A DNA stretch of 64,000 nucleotides from Mycobacterium kubicae (GTDB lineage: Bacteria; Actinomycetota; Actinomycetes; Mycobacteriales; Mycobacteriaceae): contig NZ_CP065047.1 in the NCBI RefSeq assembly GCF_015689175.1, positions 248,001 to 312,000 of the forward strand, given 5' to 3'. Below the pieces are notes generated by a model. That model saw only the letters and a list, made by a program, of their open reading frames with translations, was not told the origin of the DNA and searched no databases. A program made the position numbers and the translations under genes. This document shows, piece after piece, positions 7,793-18,315 of this stretch (position 1 is the stretch's first letter; every line of letters begins with the position of its first letter).

Positions 7793-8882
7793 CGGTCACC
7801 AGTCGCAGCGACCGCCGTTTCGACTCTGGGCTTTCGGTGACGCACACGTAGGGACCGACAAGTGCTTCGGCCGAGACAGTCTGGCAGAGGCCATCATTCA
7901 CTCAGAGTTCGGCGGGCCCGATGGCGGGCCGGCGTTCGAGTGGGATCTGGCCATCGATGTCGGCGACATGTCGGGTAAGCATCACAGCCTTCCCGACGAT
8001 GCCGAAGGACTCGAGGTCACCCGGCAGTTCGCAGCGCTGCGCCGGCACCGGCGCGAGGACATCTACGACGTGTGCGGCAATCACGACCGAAGTGGCCTCG
8101 ACGAGCCGGAGGCATGGTGGTGGCGCAAGTGGGTGGACCCACTCGGGGAGCACCCGGAAAGCTCCGGCGTTGATGCGCATGCGCGGCGCTACCCGGTCAC
8201 CGGAACCTGGGAGCGCTATTCGTTTCAGGTGGGCAACCTGCTGTTTCTGATGATGAGTGACCGCAACGAGCCGACCCAGCGGGTCGGACGTGGCACCCTT
8301 GGCGGAAACCCGGGCGGCGTGGTCAGCGGTGAGACTTTCCAATGGTGGAAGAACATGGTTCTGGCCCATCCCGACCTCAACATCATCTCGGTGCATCACT
8401 ATGTCCTCAAAGACACCACCGTCGCTTCGGGGGAATGGGAGGGGGTCCGCAAGGGAGCCGACGGCCAATGGCACGAGCATTACCACCGTCCGTTCGCGCA
8501 AGGGACGCCCCATGCGGCGTCCTATCTCTATTGGGTCGACAGCCAACCCGATTCCGCTCAGTTCGAGTCGTTCCTGGCCGAGGAACCAGGTCGGGTGGCG
8601 ATGTGGCTGGCCGGCCACACCCACACCCATCCCGATGACCAGCACGGCGGTAAGACTCACATCGAAAACCGCTGGGGCACTTGGTTCCTCAATGTCGCTT
8701 CGCTGAGCCGCCACCACATGCCGCTGACCACCCTGCCGCTGAGCAGGCTGCTGACCTTCACTCCCGACAGCGCTGACGTGCGGGTGCAGTGCTACCTGCA
8801 CACCGACCAGCACGCTCCCCAGGGCTGGTATGAGCCCGCCGAGAAAACCATCACATTGCCCCGCCCGTTTCGGTGGTGCTGA
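7782..8882 (+). CDS. Calcineurin-like metallophosphoesterase
   Basis: 366 residues from ATG 7782, overlapping the permease gene by 11 bp. The metallophosphatase motifs appear in order: FGDAHVG (D20, H22), IDVGDMSG, CGNHD (99-102), SVHHYV and GHTH (278-281). This is the dinuclear-metal signature of the calcineurin-like family (D-x-H, GD, GNHD, H, GHxH). No signal peptide is seen, so it probably acts in the cytoplasm on the imported compound or a product of it. It is the last gene of the operon. Its partner hydrolase is the DUF3604 protein at the operon's start. The actual substrate (phosphoester, phosphonate or sulfate ester) cannot be read from sequence. Confidence 0.85.
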   Translation: MTPDGHQSQRPPFRLWAFGDAHVGTDKCFGRDSLAEAIIHSEFGGPDGGPAFEWDLAIDVGDMSGKHHSLPDDAEGLEVTRQFAALRRHRREDIYDVCGNHDRSGLDEPEAWWWRKWVDPLGEHPESSGVDAHARRYPVTGTWERYSFQVGNLLFLMMSDRNEPTQRVGRGTLGGNPGGVVSGETFQWWKNMVLAHPDLNIISVHHYVLKDTTVASGEWEGVRKGADGQWHEHYHRPFAQGTPHAASYLYWVDSQPDSAQFESFLAEEPGRVAMWLAGHTHTHPDDQHGGKTHIENRWGTWFLNVASLSRHHMPLTTLPLSRLLTFTPDSADVRVQCYLHTDQHAPQGWYEPAEKTITLPRPFRWC

Positions 8883-8883
8883 T

Positions 8884-9444
8884 TCAGGTCTGCGGCAGCC
8901 GCTGCCCGATGACCGCGAGTGCCCGCTCGGCCCACCGAATGTTCTCCTGCTCGAACGAAATTCCGCGCAGCAGCGTCAGGTAGGGCCCCACCCGTTCGGC
9001 TTGGCCAAGGTACTCGTCTTCGGTTCGGCCGTCGAGCATGCGAGCGCGAAACCGTTCGTAACGTTCCAGCTTGGCGCTCGCCCATGCCAGCCGTTCGGCC
9101 ACGAAGTCACGGACCGCCACGGCATTACCGGCGTCAGCAGCCAGCACCTGAACGGCAAGCTCGTCGCGGATCACCGAAGGCCGCGGCGCGCGGGAGGTGA
9201 AGTGTTGGATCGCTTCGTAACCCGTCTCGGTCAGCGAGTACATGCGCTTGTTGGGCCGACGTTCCTGATGGACCATGCGGGCCCGGATGAGACCTTGTTC
9301 GGCCAGTCGGTCGAGTTCCCGGTACAACTGCTGCGGCGTGGCCATCCAGAAGTTGGCCACCGACGCATCGAATTCCTTGGCCAGGTCGTAGCCGGAAGAC
9401 TCCCCTTCGAGGAGCGCGGCCAACACCGCGTCACGTAGTGACAT
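8884..9444 (-). CDS. PadR family transcriptional regulator
   Basis: 186 residues from ATG 9444 (an upstream in-frame ATG at 9459 is possible). The N-terminal winged helix (SLRDAVLAALLEGESSGYDLAKEF, then TPQQLYRELDRLAEQGLIRARMV, then KRMYSLTETGYEAIQHF) is typical of PadR. A C-terminal Vir_act_alpha_C-like helical domain mediates dimerisation. It is divergent from a SnoaL-like/LLM oxidoreductase operon and likely represses it, binding the GTGATTAATCAC palindrome between them. Its stop is one base away from the stop of the metallophosphoesterase gene on the other strand. Confidence 0.9.
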   Translation of the reverse strand: MSLRDAVLAALLEGESSGYDLAKEFDASVANFWMATPQQLYRELDRLAEQGLIRARMVHQERRPNKRMYSLTETGYEAIQHFTSRAPRPSVIRDELAVQVLAADAGNAVAVRDFVAERLAWASAKLERYERFRARMLDGRTEDEYLGQAERVGPYLTLLRGISFEQENIRWAERALAVIGQRLPQT

Positions 9445-9468
9445 CGGCCGAGCGTACAACGCCGCGAC

Positions 9469-9491
9469 TAATCAACAAAGTGATTAATCAC
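9469..9491. promoter_or_regulatory. PadR operator palindrome
   Basis: GTGATTAATCAC at 9480-9491 is a perfect 12-bp palindrome. TAATCA (9469-9474) and TGATTA (9481-9486) form a further inverted pair. The AT-rich palindrome lies between the divergent PadR and SnoaL-like genes. Confidence 0.6.
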
Positions 9492-9563
9492 CTCTGGACA
9501 ATCCGCCCGCTCACGATCTACCGTCCAAGCAGTACTCAACAAATTGACTAGCAGAGGTGTCGT

Positions 9564-9977
9564 GTGACTTCGCAGAACCCCTTCCGCGCGGCAGTCGAGG
9601 CGCGCGACGCGGCCGCCCTCGAGGCGCTACTCGCCGACAACGTGGTCTTCACCAGCCCGGTCGCCTTCAAGCCGTACGTCGGCAAGCCGATCACCGCCGC
9701 GATTCTGCGCGGGGTGATGCGCATCTTCGAGAATTTCCACTACATCCGGGAATATGGCGACGGTCATGACCACGCGCTGGTGTTCGAAACCGGGATCTCC
9801 GGGGCACCCGGGGTGCTGGTCACCGGTTGCGACTTCCTGCACGTCAACGACGACGGACTGATCGACGAACTCATGGTGATGGTGCGGCCCCTCACTGGCG
9901 CCCAGGCGTTGTCCGAGGCGATGGGCGCCCAGTTCGACCGCATCCAACGCGAAGCGCTCGAAGGGGTGTCGAACTAG
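9564..9977 (+). CDS. SnoaL-like/NTF2-fold protein
   Basis: 137 residues from GTG 9564, with GAGGTG just upstream. The pattern of a small NTF2-like barrel is clear: an N-terminal helix (FRAAVEARDAAALEALLADNVVFTSP), then GKPITAAILRGVMRIFENFHYI, and strands ending in GLIDELMVMVRPLTGAQAL. Members are polyketide-cyclase-like, isomerase-like or simply ligand-binding. No catalytic residues could be assigned. It is followed after 2 nt by an LLM oxidoreductase gene, so the two probably share a transcript under PadR control. Confidence 0.75.
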   Translation: MTSQNPFRAAVEARDAAALEALLADNVVFTSPVAFKPYVGKPITAAILRGVMRIFENFHYIREYGDGHDHALVFETGISGAPGVLVTGCDFLHVNDDGLIDELMVMVRPLTGAQALSEAMGAQFDRIQREALEGVSN

Positions 9978-9979
9978 CC

Positions 9980-11029
9980 ATGCGGATCGGACTGGGCATC
10001 AATTACGCGGGCGGGTTCAAGGATGTGGCCGCGGAAGTGGCCGATCTGGAAAGCGCCGGCCTGGATATCGTCTTCGTCCCCGAGGCGTACTCCTTCGACG
10101 CGGTAAGCGCGCTGGGCTACTTGGCCGCCAAAACCGAACGGGTGCAACTGGCTTCGGGCATTCTGCAGCTCTACACGCGAACGCCGACCTTGACCGCGAT
10201 GACCGCGGCCGGTCTGGATTACGTCTCCGACGGGCGGTTCACGCTCGGTCTGGGCGCCTCTGGCCCGCAGGTCATCGAAGGTTTTCACGGTGTGCCCTAC
10301 GACGCTCCGATTGCTCGCACCCGCGAGGTCATCGAGATCTGCCGGCAAGTGTGGCGGCGTGAGTCGGTGCAATATCAAGGCCGCCACTACACCATCCCCT
10401 TACCCGCTGAGCAGGGCACCGGTCTGGGTAAACCGCTCAAGCTCATCAATCACCCGGTGCGCGAACGTATCCCGATATTGGTGGCCGCACTTGGACCGAA
10501 GAACGTGGAGCTGGCAGCCGAGATCGCCGAGGGCTGGCAACCGATCTTCTACCTGCCGGAGAAGGCGCAAGACGTCTGGGGTGAGGCTTTGGCGAGCGGC
10601 CACGCCCGGCGGGACCCGGCGTTGGGTGCGCTGGATGTGTATGCCGGTCCGACGCTGGCCATCGGAGACAACGTCGAAGGGCTGCGCGAGCTGGTGAAGC
10701 CACACCTTGCGCTCTACATCGGCGGCATGGGCGCCAAGGGCAAGAATTTCTACCACGCCTTGGCCACAAAATACGGCTATGGCCCGCAAGCCGACCGCAT
10801 TCAAGAGCTTTACCTGGCCGGGGACAAGGACGGTGCCGCCAAGGTGGTGCCCGATGAACTAGTCCGAGACGTCAACCTGATCGGTACGCCGCAGTTCGTC
10901 AAAGAACGTCTGGCGGCGTTCCGCGAGTCAGGCGTCACCACTTTGAACGTGGTGCCGCTGGCGGGCACACGTGCCGAGCGGGTCAAGCTGGTGGAAACGC
11001 TCCGTCAGCTCGTGGACGGCGTCAGGTAG
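9980..11029 (+). CDS. LLM class (probably F420-dependent) oxidoreductase
   Basis: 349 residues from ATG 9980. It is a luciferase-like TIM barrel with the N-terminal strand MRIGLGINYAGGF, then DIVFVPEAYSFDAVSALGYLAAKTERVQLASGILQLYTRTPTLTAMTAAGLDYVSDGRFTLGLGASGPQVIEGFHG (key parts: VPEAY, T-R-T-P, L-G-L-G-x-S-G-P-Q), which matches the mycobacterial F420-dependent branch. The C-terminal AFRESGVTTLNVVPL closes the barrel. It follows the SnoaL-like gene directly. Substrate unknown. Its stop is 10 bp from that of icd2, which converges on it. Confidence 0.88.
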   Translation: MRIGLGINYAGGFKDVAAEVADLESAGLDIVFVPEAYSFDAVSALGYLAAKTERVQLASGILQLYTRTPTLTAMTAAGLDYVSDGRFTLGLGASGPQVIEGFHGVPYDAPIARTREVIEICRQVWRRESVQYQGRHYTIPLPAEQGTGLGKPLKLINHPVRERIPILVAALGPKNVELAAEIAEGWQPIFYLPEKAQDVWGEALASGHARRDPALGALDVYAGPTLAIGDNVEGLRELVKPHLALYIGGMGAKGKNFYHALATKYGYGPQADRIQELYLAGDKDGAAKVVPDELVRDVNLIGTPQFVKERLAAFRESGVTTLNVVPLAGTRAERVKLVETLRQLVDGVR

Positions 11030-11039
11030 TCGGCGGCCC

Positions 11040-13295
<2,256 letters not shown>

Positions 13296-13521
13296 GGTTG
13301 TTCTCCCGGCGTCAGTGTCGGTCACACGTCAAGGGCTCTGCGTAGAAACGGTGGATGTCAGTTCGCCATCCACTATGTCAGCAGTTGCCCCGGGGCGGCC
13401 ACGTGCGTCCCGGAGTCCAGAGGGGGTTCATGGACACGGCGGTCGCCAGGACGCCACCGCCGTTCCGGGCGCGTCGCTAAACGCGCAGCTCACATGGCCG
13501 GCGCCGCTAGGACGGCCCGCT

Positions 13522-14733
13522 TCAGCGGATCTGCAGACCGGTCACGGCGCGGGAGATCACCAAGCGCTGAATCTCACTGGTCCCCTCGAAGATGGTGAAG
13601 ATCTTCGCATCGCGGTGCATCCGCTCGACGGGGTAGTCGCGGGTGTAGCCGTTGCCGCCCAATATCTGGATAGCCTCGTCGGTGACGTAGACCGCGGTCT
13701 CGCTGGCCACGAGTTTGGCCATCGAACCCTCGGCGGAGTCGAAGTTCTGATTGTTGCGCGCCATCCAACCGGCCCGCCACACGAGCAATCGCGCCGCGTC
13801 GATCCGGCTCTTCATGTCAGCCAGTTTGAACGCCACGGCCTGGAACTCACCGATCTTGCGGCCGAATTGCTCACGCTGGCAGGCGTAATCGAGCGCATAC
13901 TCGTATGCCGCGCGGGCCACCCCGACGGCCATCGCACCTACTGTCGGCCGGGTGCGTTCGAAGGTCTTCATCGCCGCTTGACTCCGTGCCGAGGCGCCCG
14001 ACTTGACCCGGGCGATGCGCTCCTCGAACTTCGCCCGGCCACCGAGGATCGCGTCTTCGGGCAGCCGGACGTTGTCAAGCACCACCTCGGCAGTGTGCGA
14101 GGCGCGGATGCCGTGCTTCTTGAACTTCTGCCCCTGGGCCAAACCTTTCGTGCCAGGCGGGATTACGAACGTTGCCTGACCGCGCGTGCCCAGTTCCGGA
14201 TACACGGATGCGACCACGATGTGAACGTTGGCGATACCGCCATTGGTCGCCCAGGTCTTGGTGCCGTTGAGCACCCATTCCCCGGCGGCCTCGTCATAGC
14301 GGGCTCGAGTGCGGATCGCGCCGACGTCCGAACCGGCGTCGGGCTCCGACGAGCAGAACGCGCCGAGCTTGGGGTCACCGGGCGTACCGAACATCTCGGG
14401 CAGCCACTGGCCCAGCTGTTCGGGAGTTCCGTTGCCCGCCAAGGCCGCCGCCGCCAGCCCGGTGCCCATGATGGACAGCGCGATACCAGCGTCGCCCCAG
14501 AACATCTCCTCGAACGCGGTGAGCATCCCCAGGCCCGTCGGCTCGGCCGCTTGCTGTGCGAAGAAGTCGGGGGAGTACAGCCCGACCTTCGCCGCTTCCT
14601 GAATGACCGGCCACGGAGTTTCTTCTCGCTCGTCCCATTCGGCCGCGGCGGGGCGAATGACGTCGGCGGCGAACTCGTGCACCCAGTCGCGGACCTCGAT
14701 TACGTCGTCGCTCAATTGCATTGAAAAAGTCAT
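13522..14733 (-). CDS. Acyl-CoA dehydrogenase
   Basis: 403 residues, full length for the family. The three ACAD domains are present: an N-terminal helical domain with [17 protein letters not shown], a beta domain with [20 protein letters not shown] and the FAD-binding strand [11 protein letters not shown], and a C-terminal helical domain ending with [40 protein letters not shown] (key parts: GGNGY and IFEGTSEIQ). It oxidises an acyl-CoA to the 2-enoyl-CoA, passing electrons to ETF. It follows a TetR gene on the same strand by 27 bp, so that TetR is the likely local regulator. The chain-length preference is not evident. Confidence 0.93.
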   Translation of the reverse strand: MTFSMQLSDDVIEVRDWVHEFAADVIRPAAAEWDEREETPWPVIQEAAKVGLYSPDFFAQQAAEPTGLGMLTAFEEMFWGDAGIALSIMGTGLAAAALAGNGTPEQLGQWLPEMFGTPGDPKLGAFCSSEPDAGSDVGAIRTRARYDEAAGEWVLNGTKTWATNGGIANVHIVVASVYPELGTRGQATFVIPPGTKGLAQGQKFKKHGIRASHTAEVVLDNVRLPEDAILGGRAKFEERIARVKSGASARSQAAMKTFERTRPTVGAMAVGVARAAYEYALDYACQREQFGRKIGEFQAVAFKLADMKSRIDAARLLVWRAGWMARNNQNFDSAEGSMAKLVASETAVYVTDEAIQILGGNGYTRDYPVERMHRDAKIFTIFEGTSEIQRLVISRAVTGLQIR

Positions 14734-14760
14734 CGTTTCACTCCTGGATCAGGTTGTCGT

Positions 14761-15372
14761 TCAGGGGTTTCGGGGGATTGCGTACTGATCGAGCACGCTG
14801 AGTGTCTGCATCACCCACGCCTCGAAGTAGCGGTCGTCATCGATGTTTCCGGGGGAGCGGCCGGTCAGGGCCTGCAGCGTGGCGGCGTAGGACAGCGACC
14901 CGATCGCCACCGCGGCGGCTGCCTCCGGGTCCGGGATGTTGGTGCGGCCGGAGCGGTTCAGCCTGGCCAACTCGTCGGCGAACCGCTGATAGGCGTTGTC
15001 GGTGATGACCTGCCACGTCTTCTCATCGAGGTCACCGAGCTGGTCGGGCTCGCGCAGCATGACTTTCAGGAGGTCCTCGCTTTGCTTGAAGTTGTTCCAG
15101 ATGAGCTGGCCGGCGGTGCGCACTGCATCCTCCACGCTGGCCGGTTGGCCGGCGTCATACTGCTCCCGCGCGTCCACGATGCTGTTCATCCGGTGCGCCA
15201 CCGCGGCTTCCAGCAGGTCTCTCTTGGACGCGAAGTGCTTGTAAAGCGCCCCGGAACCCGGCGCAAGACCCGACGCGCGCTGGATGTCCGCCACAGACGT
15301 CGCTCCGTATCCCTTGTCGGCGAACAGCTTGAGCGCTGCAGCCAACAACCGGTCACGGCCCGACTGTTGCAT
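14761..15372 (-). CDS. TetR family regulator upstream of acyl-CoA dehydrogenase
   Basis: 203 residues from ATG 15372. The helix-turn-helix is at about residues 6-50 (RLLAAALKLFADKGYGATSV, then IQRASGLAPGSGALYKHFASKRDLL). The rest is a helical ligand-binding domain. It heads an operon with the acyl-CoA dehydrogenase 27 bp downstream. A near-perfect palindrome (15375-15392) touches its start codon, which suggests autorepression of the operon, probably relieved by an acyl-CoA. Confidence 0.88.
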   Translation of the reverse strand: MQQSGRDRLLAAALKLFADKGYGATSVADIQRASGLAPGSGALYKHFASKRDLLEAAVAHRMNSIVDAREQYDAGQPASVEDAVRTAGQLIWNNFKQSEDLLKVMLREPDQLGDLDEKTWQVITDNAYQRFADELARLNRSGRTNIPDPEAAAAVAIGSLSYAATLQALTGRSPGNIDDDRYFEAWVMQTLSVLDQYAIPRNP

Positions 15373-15374
15373 GG

Positions 15375-15392
15375 TGAGAGAGTACTCACTCA
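15375..15392. promoter_or_regulatory. TetR operator palindrome
   Basis: TGAGAGAGTACTCACTCA is palindromic at 8 of 9 base pairs (TGAGnGAGTACTCnCTCA). It begins 3 bp upstream of the ATG of the TetR gene at 15372, a position that fits autorepression. Confidence 0.65.
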
Positions 15393-15441
15393 CTCCGGCG
15401 GGCCACTAGGGGTTTGTTGCCCGAATCACTTCGCGGATCGG

Positions 15442-16389
15442 CTAGCTGAGAAGCAACTCGCTGGCCAGCTCGTCGTTGAGCGCTGACCTGGCGAGCAGTT
15501 CCCCGAGCAGCGGACCGAATTTCATGAGATTGCTGCCGACGAACGCGACCACCCTGCCGCGTTGCGCAACCGTCCAGCCGTCACCGCCGCTATCCAGCCA
15601 TGGGGCCCGGACCGTGACGCAGTCGACCTGGCTTACCGGTGTCAGCGACGGGAACAGCGCACGTACGGTGTCGGCGTCGGGTACCTCCTGGCCGAACGCC
15701 CAGCGGCCGGTGCTCCCCAACGGCAAGCCGTAGCCCTCGGGTGCGGACAGGCATGCGGCGCCCACCGCGTCGGCACCTTCATAGGTGAACCGCGTGTGCG
15801 GACCGAAGTCGATATCGAGCGGGCCGAACAGGGCCGGTGTCTGCACACCGGCGCAAACCAGGACGCGGTCCCCCTGGAGGACAGTCCCGTCGGCGAAGTT
15901 CACCGAGCCGTCGTCGGCGAGCCCCACCGCTTCGCCACGGTGAATGTCGACGCGGCGCGCCAAGGCGTTCAGCGCGCGCCGAATGCGCAGGCTGCCGCCC
16001 AGCGGGTCGAGCATTCCGGTGTCCCACGGCGCGGCGACAAAGGGAATTCGCGACTTGATGTCGGCGCGGTCAAGCCAGGAAAATGCGGCGTCCGCAGCCG
16101 TCATTGCCGCAGCGGTATCCTCTTGGTCACCGGCGGCGATGAAGCCCTCCGCGCCCAGTAATCGCCCCACCCCCAGCTCGGTTTCCCAGCGCTGCCAGCC
16201 CGCACGAGCCCGCATAGCCAGGTCGCACAGCGCCGGACGTTGGTGGGCAATGCGAAAGATCCGCGCGAGTCCGACGGATTGTTCGGAGAACGGCTCACCG
16301 CGTTCGACGACGATCGCCCGCTCTCCGCGCCGCAACAGTTCGTAGGCCGTTGCCAGCCCACATATTCCGGCGCCGATGATGATGATCAC
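15442..16389 (-). CDS. FAD-dependent oxidoreductase (DAO/sarcosine oxidase-like)
   Basis: 315 residues from GTG 16389. The N-terminal FAD motif IIIIGAGICGLATAYELLRRG (G7-x-G-x-x-G) ends in VVERG. SEQSVGLARIFRIAH is the flavin-contact segment of DAO-family amine oxidases. The C-terminal GRVVAFVGSNLMKFGPLLGELLA matches the final FAD-binding segment of sarcosine-oxidase-like enzymes, in which GSNLMKFGP carries the flavin-proximal K/F. It probably oxidises a secondary amine or amino acid to imine and H2O2. At 315 residues it is shorter than the usual ~380. It is on the same strand as the TetR/ACAD genes but separated by about 70 bp. Confidence 0.82.
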   Translation of the reverse strand: MIIIIGAGICGLATAYELLRRGERAIVVERGEPFSEQSVGLARIFRIAHQRPALCDLAMRARAGWQRWETELGVGRLLGAEGFIAAGDQEDTAAAMTAADAAFSWLDRADIKSRIPFVAAPWDTGMLDPLGGSLRIRRALNALARRVDIHRGEAVGLADDGSVNFADGTVLQGDRVLVCAGVQTPALFGPLDIDFGPHTRFTYEGADAVGAACLSAPEGYGLPLGSTGRWAFGQEVPDADTVRALFPSLTPVSQVDCVTVRAPWLDSGGDGWTVAQRGRVVAFVGSNLMKFGPLLGELLARSALNDELASELLLS

Positions 16390-16402
16390 GTTCGGCCCCG
16401 CG

Positions 16403-17641
16403 CTAGAAGTAGAAGCCTGCGTGCGGGGCCTGCGTTACAGCGAATAGCTGATCGGCCACGGCCACTGCGGCTGGATCCGCTGGCCTGGCCAATCCGCCGA
16501 GCGTGAGACCGCGCCAGGTGGCACCGCCAAGCAGCACGGCGGCGAGGCCCTCGGCGCCGATGTGTAGATCAGCGCGTCGGCCACTTGGTTCGGCGCCGTC
16601 ATTGGTGATGGTGAAGGTGGCCGAATTGTGTTGCAGCACTGGGTCGGCGACGGCGATGGTGACCGCACCTTCGCCCGCATATCGGCGTGCGGTCAGTGCC
16701 TGGTGGGCGTCGACGACTCGCAGCCATGTTTCGTCGTGCACCGCGGTCACCCGCGCGGCCCGCCGGTCGGCGAGCAGCCAGGGCAACGGGTCGTCGACCG
16801 GTAGCGACCAGAACACCACACGGTCGATGAGATCCAGCCCGAACAGGAAACGCATGAGTCCCAGATAAGCGGGGACCGAGGGCGCGAAGAAGTCCTCGAC
16901 CACGATGGTGCGTTGTTCGCTGACGAACCACCGGTCGGTGTCGATGGGACGGTACCTGGCAAATCCGCACTCCGATCCCGGCGTCCCGCATACCGCGATG
17001 TATGAAGGTTCCGAGGAAGATTCGGTGCGCAGTCGCCGGCTCTGCCACCAAACGCGCGGGCGGTCGATGGTGCCCGGTCGGGCGGGCCGGTGTTCGGCAT
17101 AGATTCGCGGCAGCACGTCCCACGCTTCCGGCGAGTCAAGGAGGCGCACGGTCTCGCCAGCCGCGGCGCCCGGTCGCAGCTTCGTCCGCGCGGTCTGCAC
17201 CTCTACACTCTGCGACGAACTGGCCACGCCGTAGCCGTACCGCTCGTAGATTGTCGCTTCCGACGCGCGCAGCGTCGCGACCACTTCCCCCCGGGCGGCG
17301 ATGTCGTGGAGCTGGTGGCGTATCAACGCGGTCGCGATGCCGCGCCGGGTGAACGACGGCAGCACGCCGATGTGCGTGACGCCGGCATGGCCGACAACCG
17401 TTCCTCCGGGCAGAGTCAGGCCTCCGGTGGTGGCGTCGGCGGTGCCCACAAGCTGCCCGTCGATGAAGGCGCCAAGGGTCCGGCCGGGCTCCAGCATCGT
17501 GGTGATCTGGCCAGGTGTCAGGTTCGACATCGGCGGAAGCCCGATCATGGCGACGCGGAAGACATTCGCCGCCGCGACCAGTTCGCGTTCGGAATCCAGA
17601 ACGCGGACGTCCAGGGTCACGCCGCTGTCCAGGTCGGTCAT
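16403..17641 (-). CDS. eis: Eis-family N-acetyltransferase
   Basis: 412 residues from ATG 17641, overlapping the TGA of the TetR gene (ATGA). It has the tripartite Eis layout: GNAT domain 1 with the acetyl-CoA loop VLPSFTRRGIATAL (about 93-106), an acceptor region with YERYGYGVAS (Y135/Y137, the catalytic Tyr segment of Eis), GNAT domain 2, and a C-terminal SCP2-like domain. The terminal residue is Phe (AGFYF), whose carboxylate acts as the general base in Eis. Family members acetylate aminoglycosides at several amines and acetylate host proteins. The pairing with an upstream TetR is unlike the M. tuberculosis eis locus, so this may be a paralogue. Confidence 0.85.
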   Translation of the reverse strand: MTDLDSGVTLDVRVLDSERELVAAANVFRVAMIGLPPMSNLTPGQITTMLEPGRTLGAFIDGQLVGTADATTGGLTLPGGTVVGHAGVTHIGVLPSFTRRGIATALIRHQLHDIAARGEVVATLRASEATIYERYGYGVASSSQSVEVQTARTKLRPGAAAGETVRLLDSPEAWDVLPRIYAEHRPARPGTIDRPRVWWQSRRLRTESSSEPSYIAVCGTPGSECGFARYRPIDTDRWFVSEQRTIVVEDFFAPSVPAYLGLMRFLFGLDLIDRVVFWSLPVDDPLPWLLADRRAARVTAVHDETWLRVVDAHQALTARRYAGEGAVTIAVADPVLQHNSATFTITNDGAEPSGRRADLHIGAEGLAAVLLGGATWRGLTLGGLARPADPAAVAVADQLFAVTQAPHAGFYF

Positions 17642-18207
17642 TTTGCCTTCCCGCGCAAGCCGTCCAAGGCGATGTCGGTCGTTCTCGCCGCCAACTCCGG
17701 TTTGTAGGTTTGCATGGCTTGGCAACCGACCAAGAGCGTTTTGACGTCGGTGGCCGTGAGGTCCGGCCGGGCCGCGCCCGCTTGCTGGGCCGCGCGCAGC
17801 AGTTCGGCGAGCAATTCCCTGAACTCCTCTTCGGCCTGCGGCGCCGCGGTGCTGATCTCGATTCCGACTCCCGCGAGAGCCTCGACCAGCCCGCGGTCAC
17901 CGGCTCCCCAATGCAACACCATGTTGCGAAAGAAAGTGAACAGTGCTTCGCCGGGCCGCTCCGATCTGAGCAGGGCGTACCCGTCGTCGATGAGATGACG
18001 CATCCGGTCGGCAATCACGGCTTGGAACAGTGCGTCTTTGGTAGGGAAGTGCCGATAGACAGTGCCGGCGCCAACCCCGGCGCGTCTGGCGATCTCGTCG
18101 ATCGGCACGGCTAACCCGTCGGCGGCGAACGTCTGATAGGCGACCTCCAGCACGCGGGCGCGGTTACGGGCGGCGTCGGCCCGCACCGGCCGCTCGCTTT
18201 GCGCCAC
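17638..18207 (-). CDS. TetR family regulator (Rv0067c-like)
   Basis: 189 residues. The helix-turn-helix at about 10-60 (RARVLEVAYQTFAADGLAV, then IARRAGVGAGTVYRHFPTKDALF) is followed by a TetR_C helical domain. It lies divergent from an SDR gene, with inverted operator boxes in the 108-bp gap, and leads the Eis-type gene by ATGA overlap. Length and divergent SDR partner match Rv0067c/Rv0068 of M. tuberculosis as I recall them. Confidence 0.9.
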   Translation of the reverse strand: MAQSERPVRADAARNRARVLEVAYQTFAADGLAVPIDEIARRAGVGAGTVYRHFPTKDALFQAVIADRMRHLIDDGYALLRSERPGEALFTFFRNMVLHWGAGDRGLVEALAGVGIEISTAAPQAEEEFRELLAELLRAAQQAGAARPDLTATDVKTLLVGCQAMQTYKPELAARTTDIALDGLRGKAK

Positions 18208-18234
18208 GTCACACCTCCGATTCCACCGCAGCCG

Positions 18235-18293
18235 TTGCTAAGCGGGGCGCGCGTTCCGTATAGTCGACTCAACCGGAGCGTTCGCCCCGTTTA
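18235..18293 (+). promoter_or_regulatory. SDR promoter flanked by inverted TetR boxes
   Basis: Boxes TAAGCGGGGCGCGCGT (18239-18254) and, reversed, TAAACGGGGCGAACGC (18278-18293 on the minus strand) share TAARCGGGGCGMRCG. Between them lie TTGCTA (18235-18240) and TATAGT (18259-18264), an 18-bp-spaced -35/-10 pair reading towards the SDR gene. The boxes bracket the -10, as expected for repression by the divergent TetR. Confidence 0.65.
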
Positions 18294-18315
18294 AGTCATC
18301 TTAGAGGAGCCTCTC

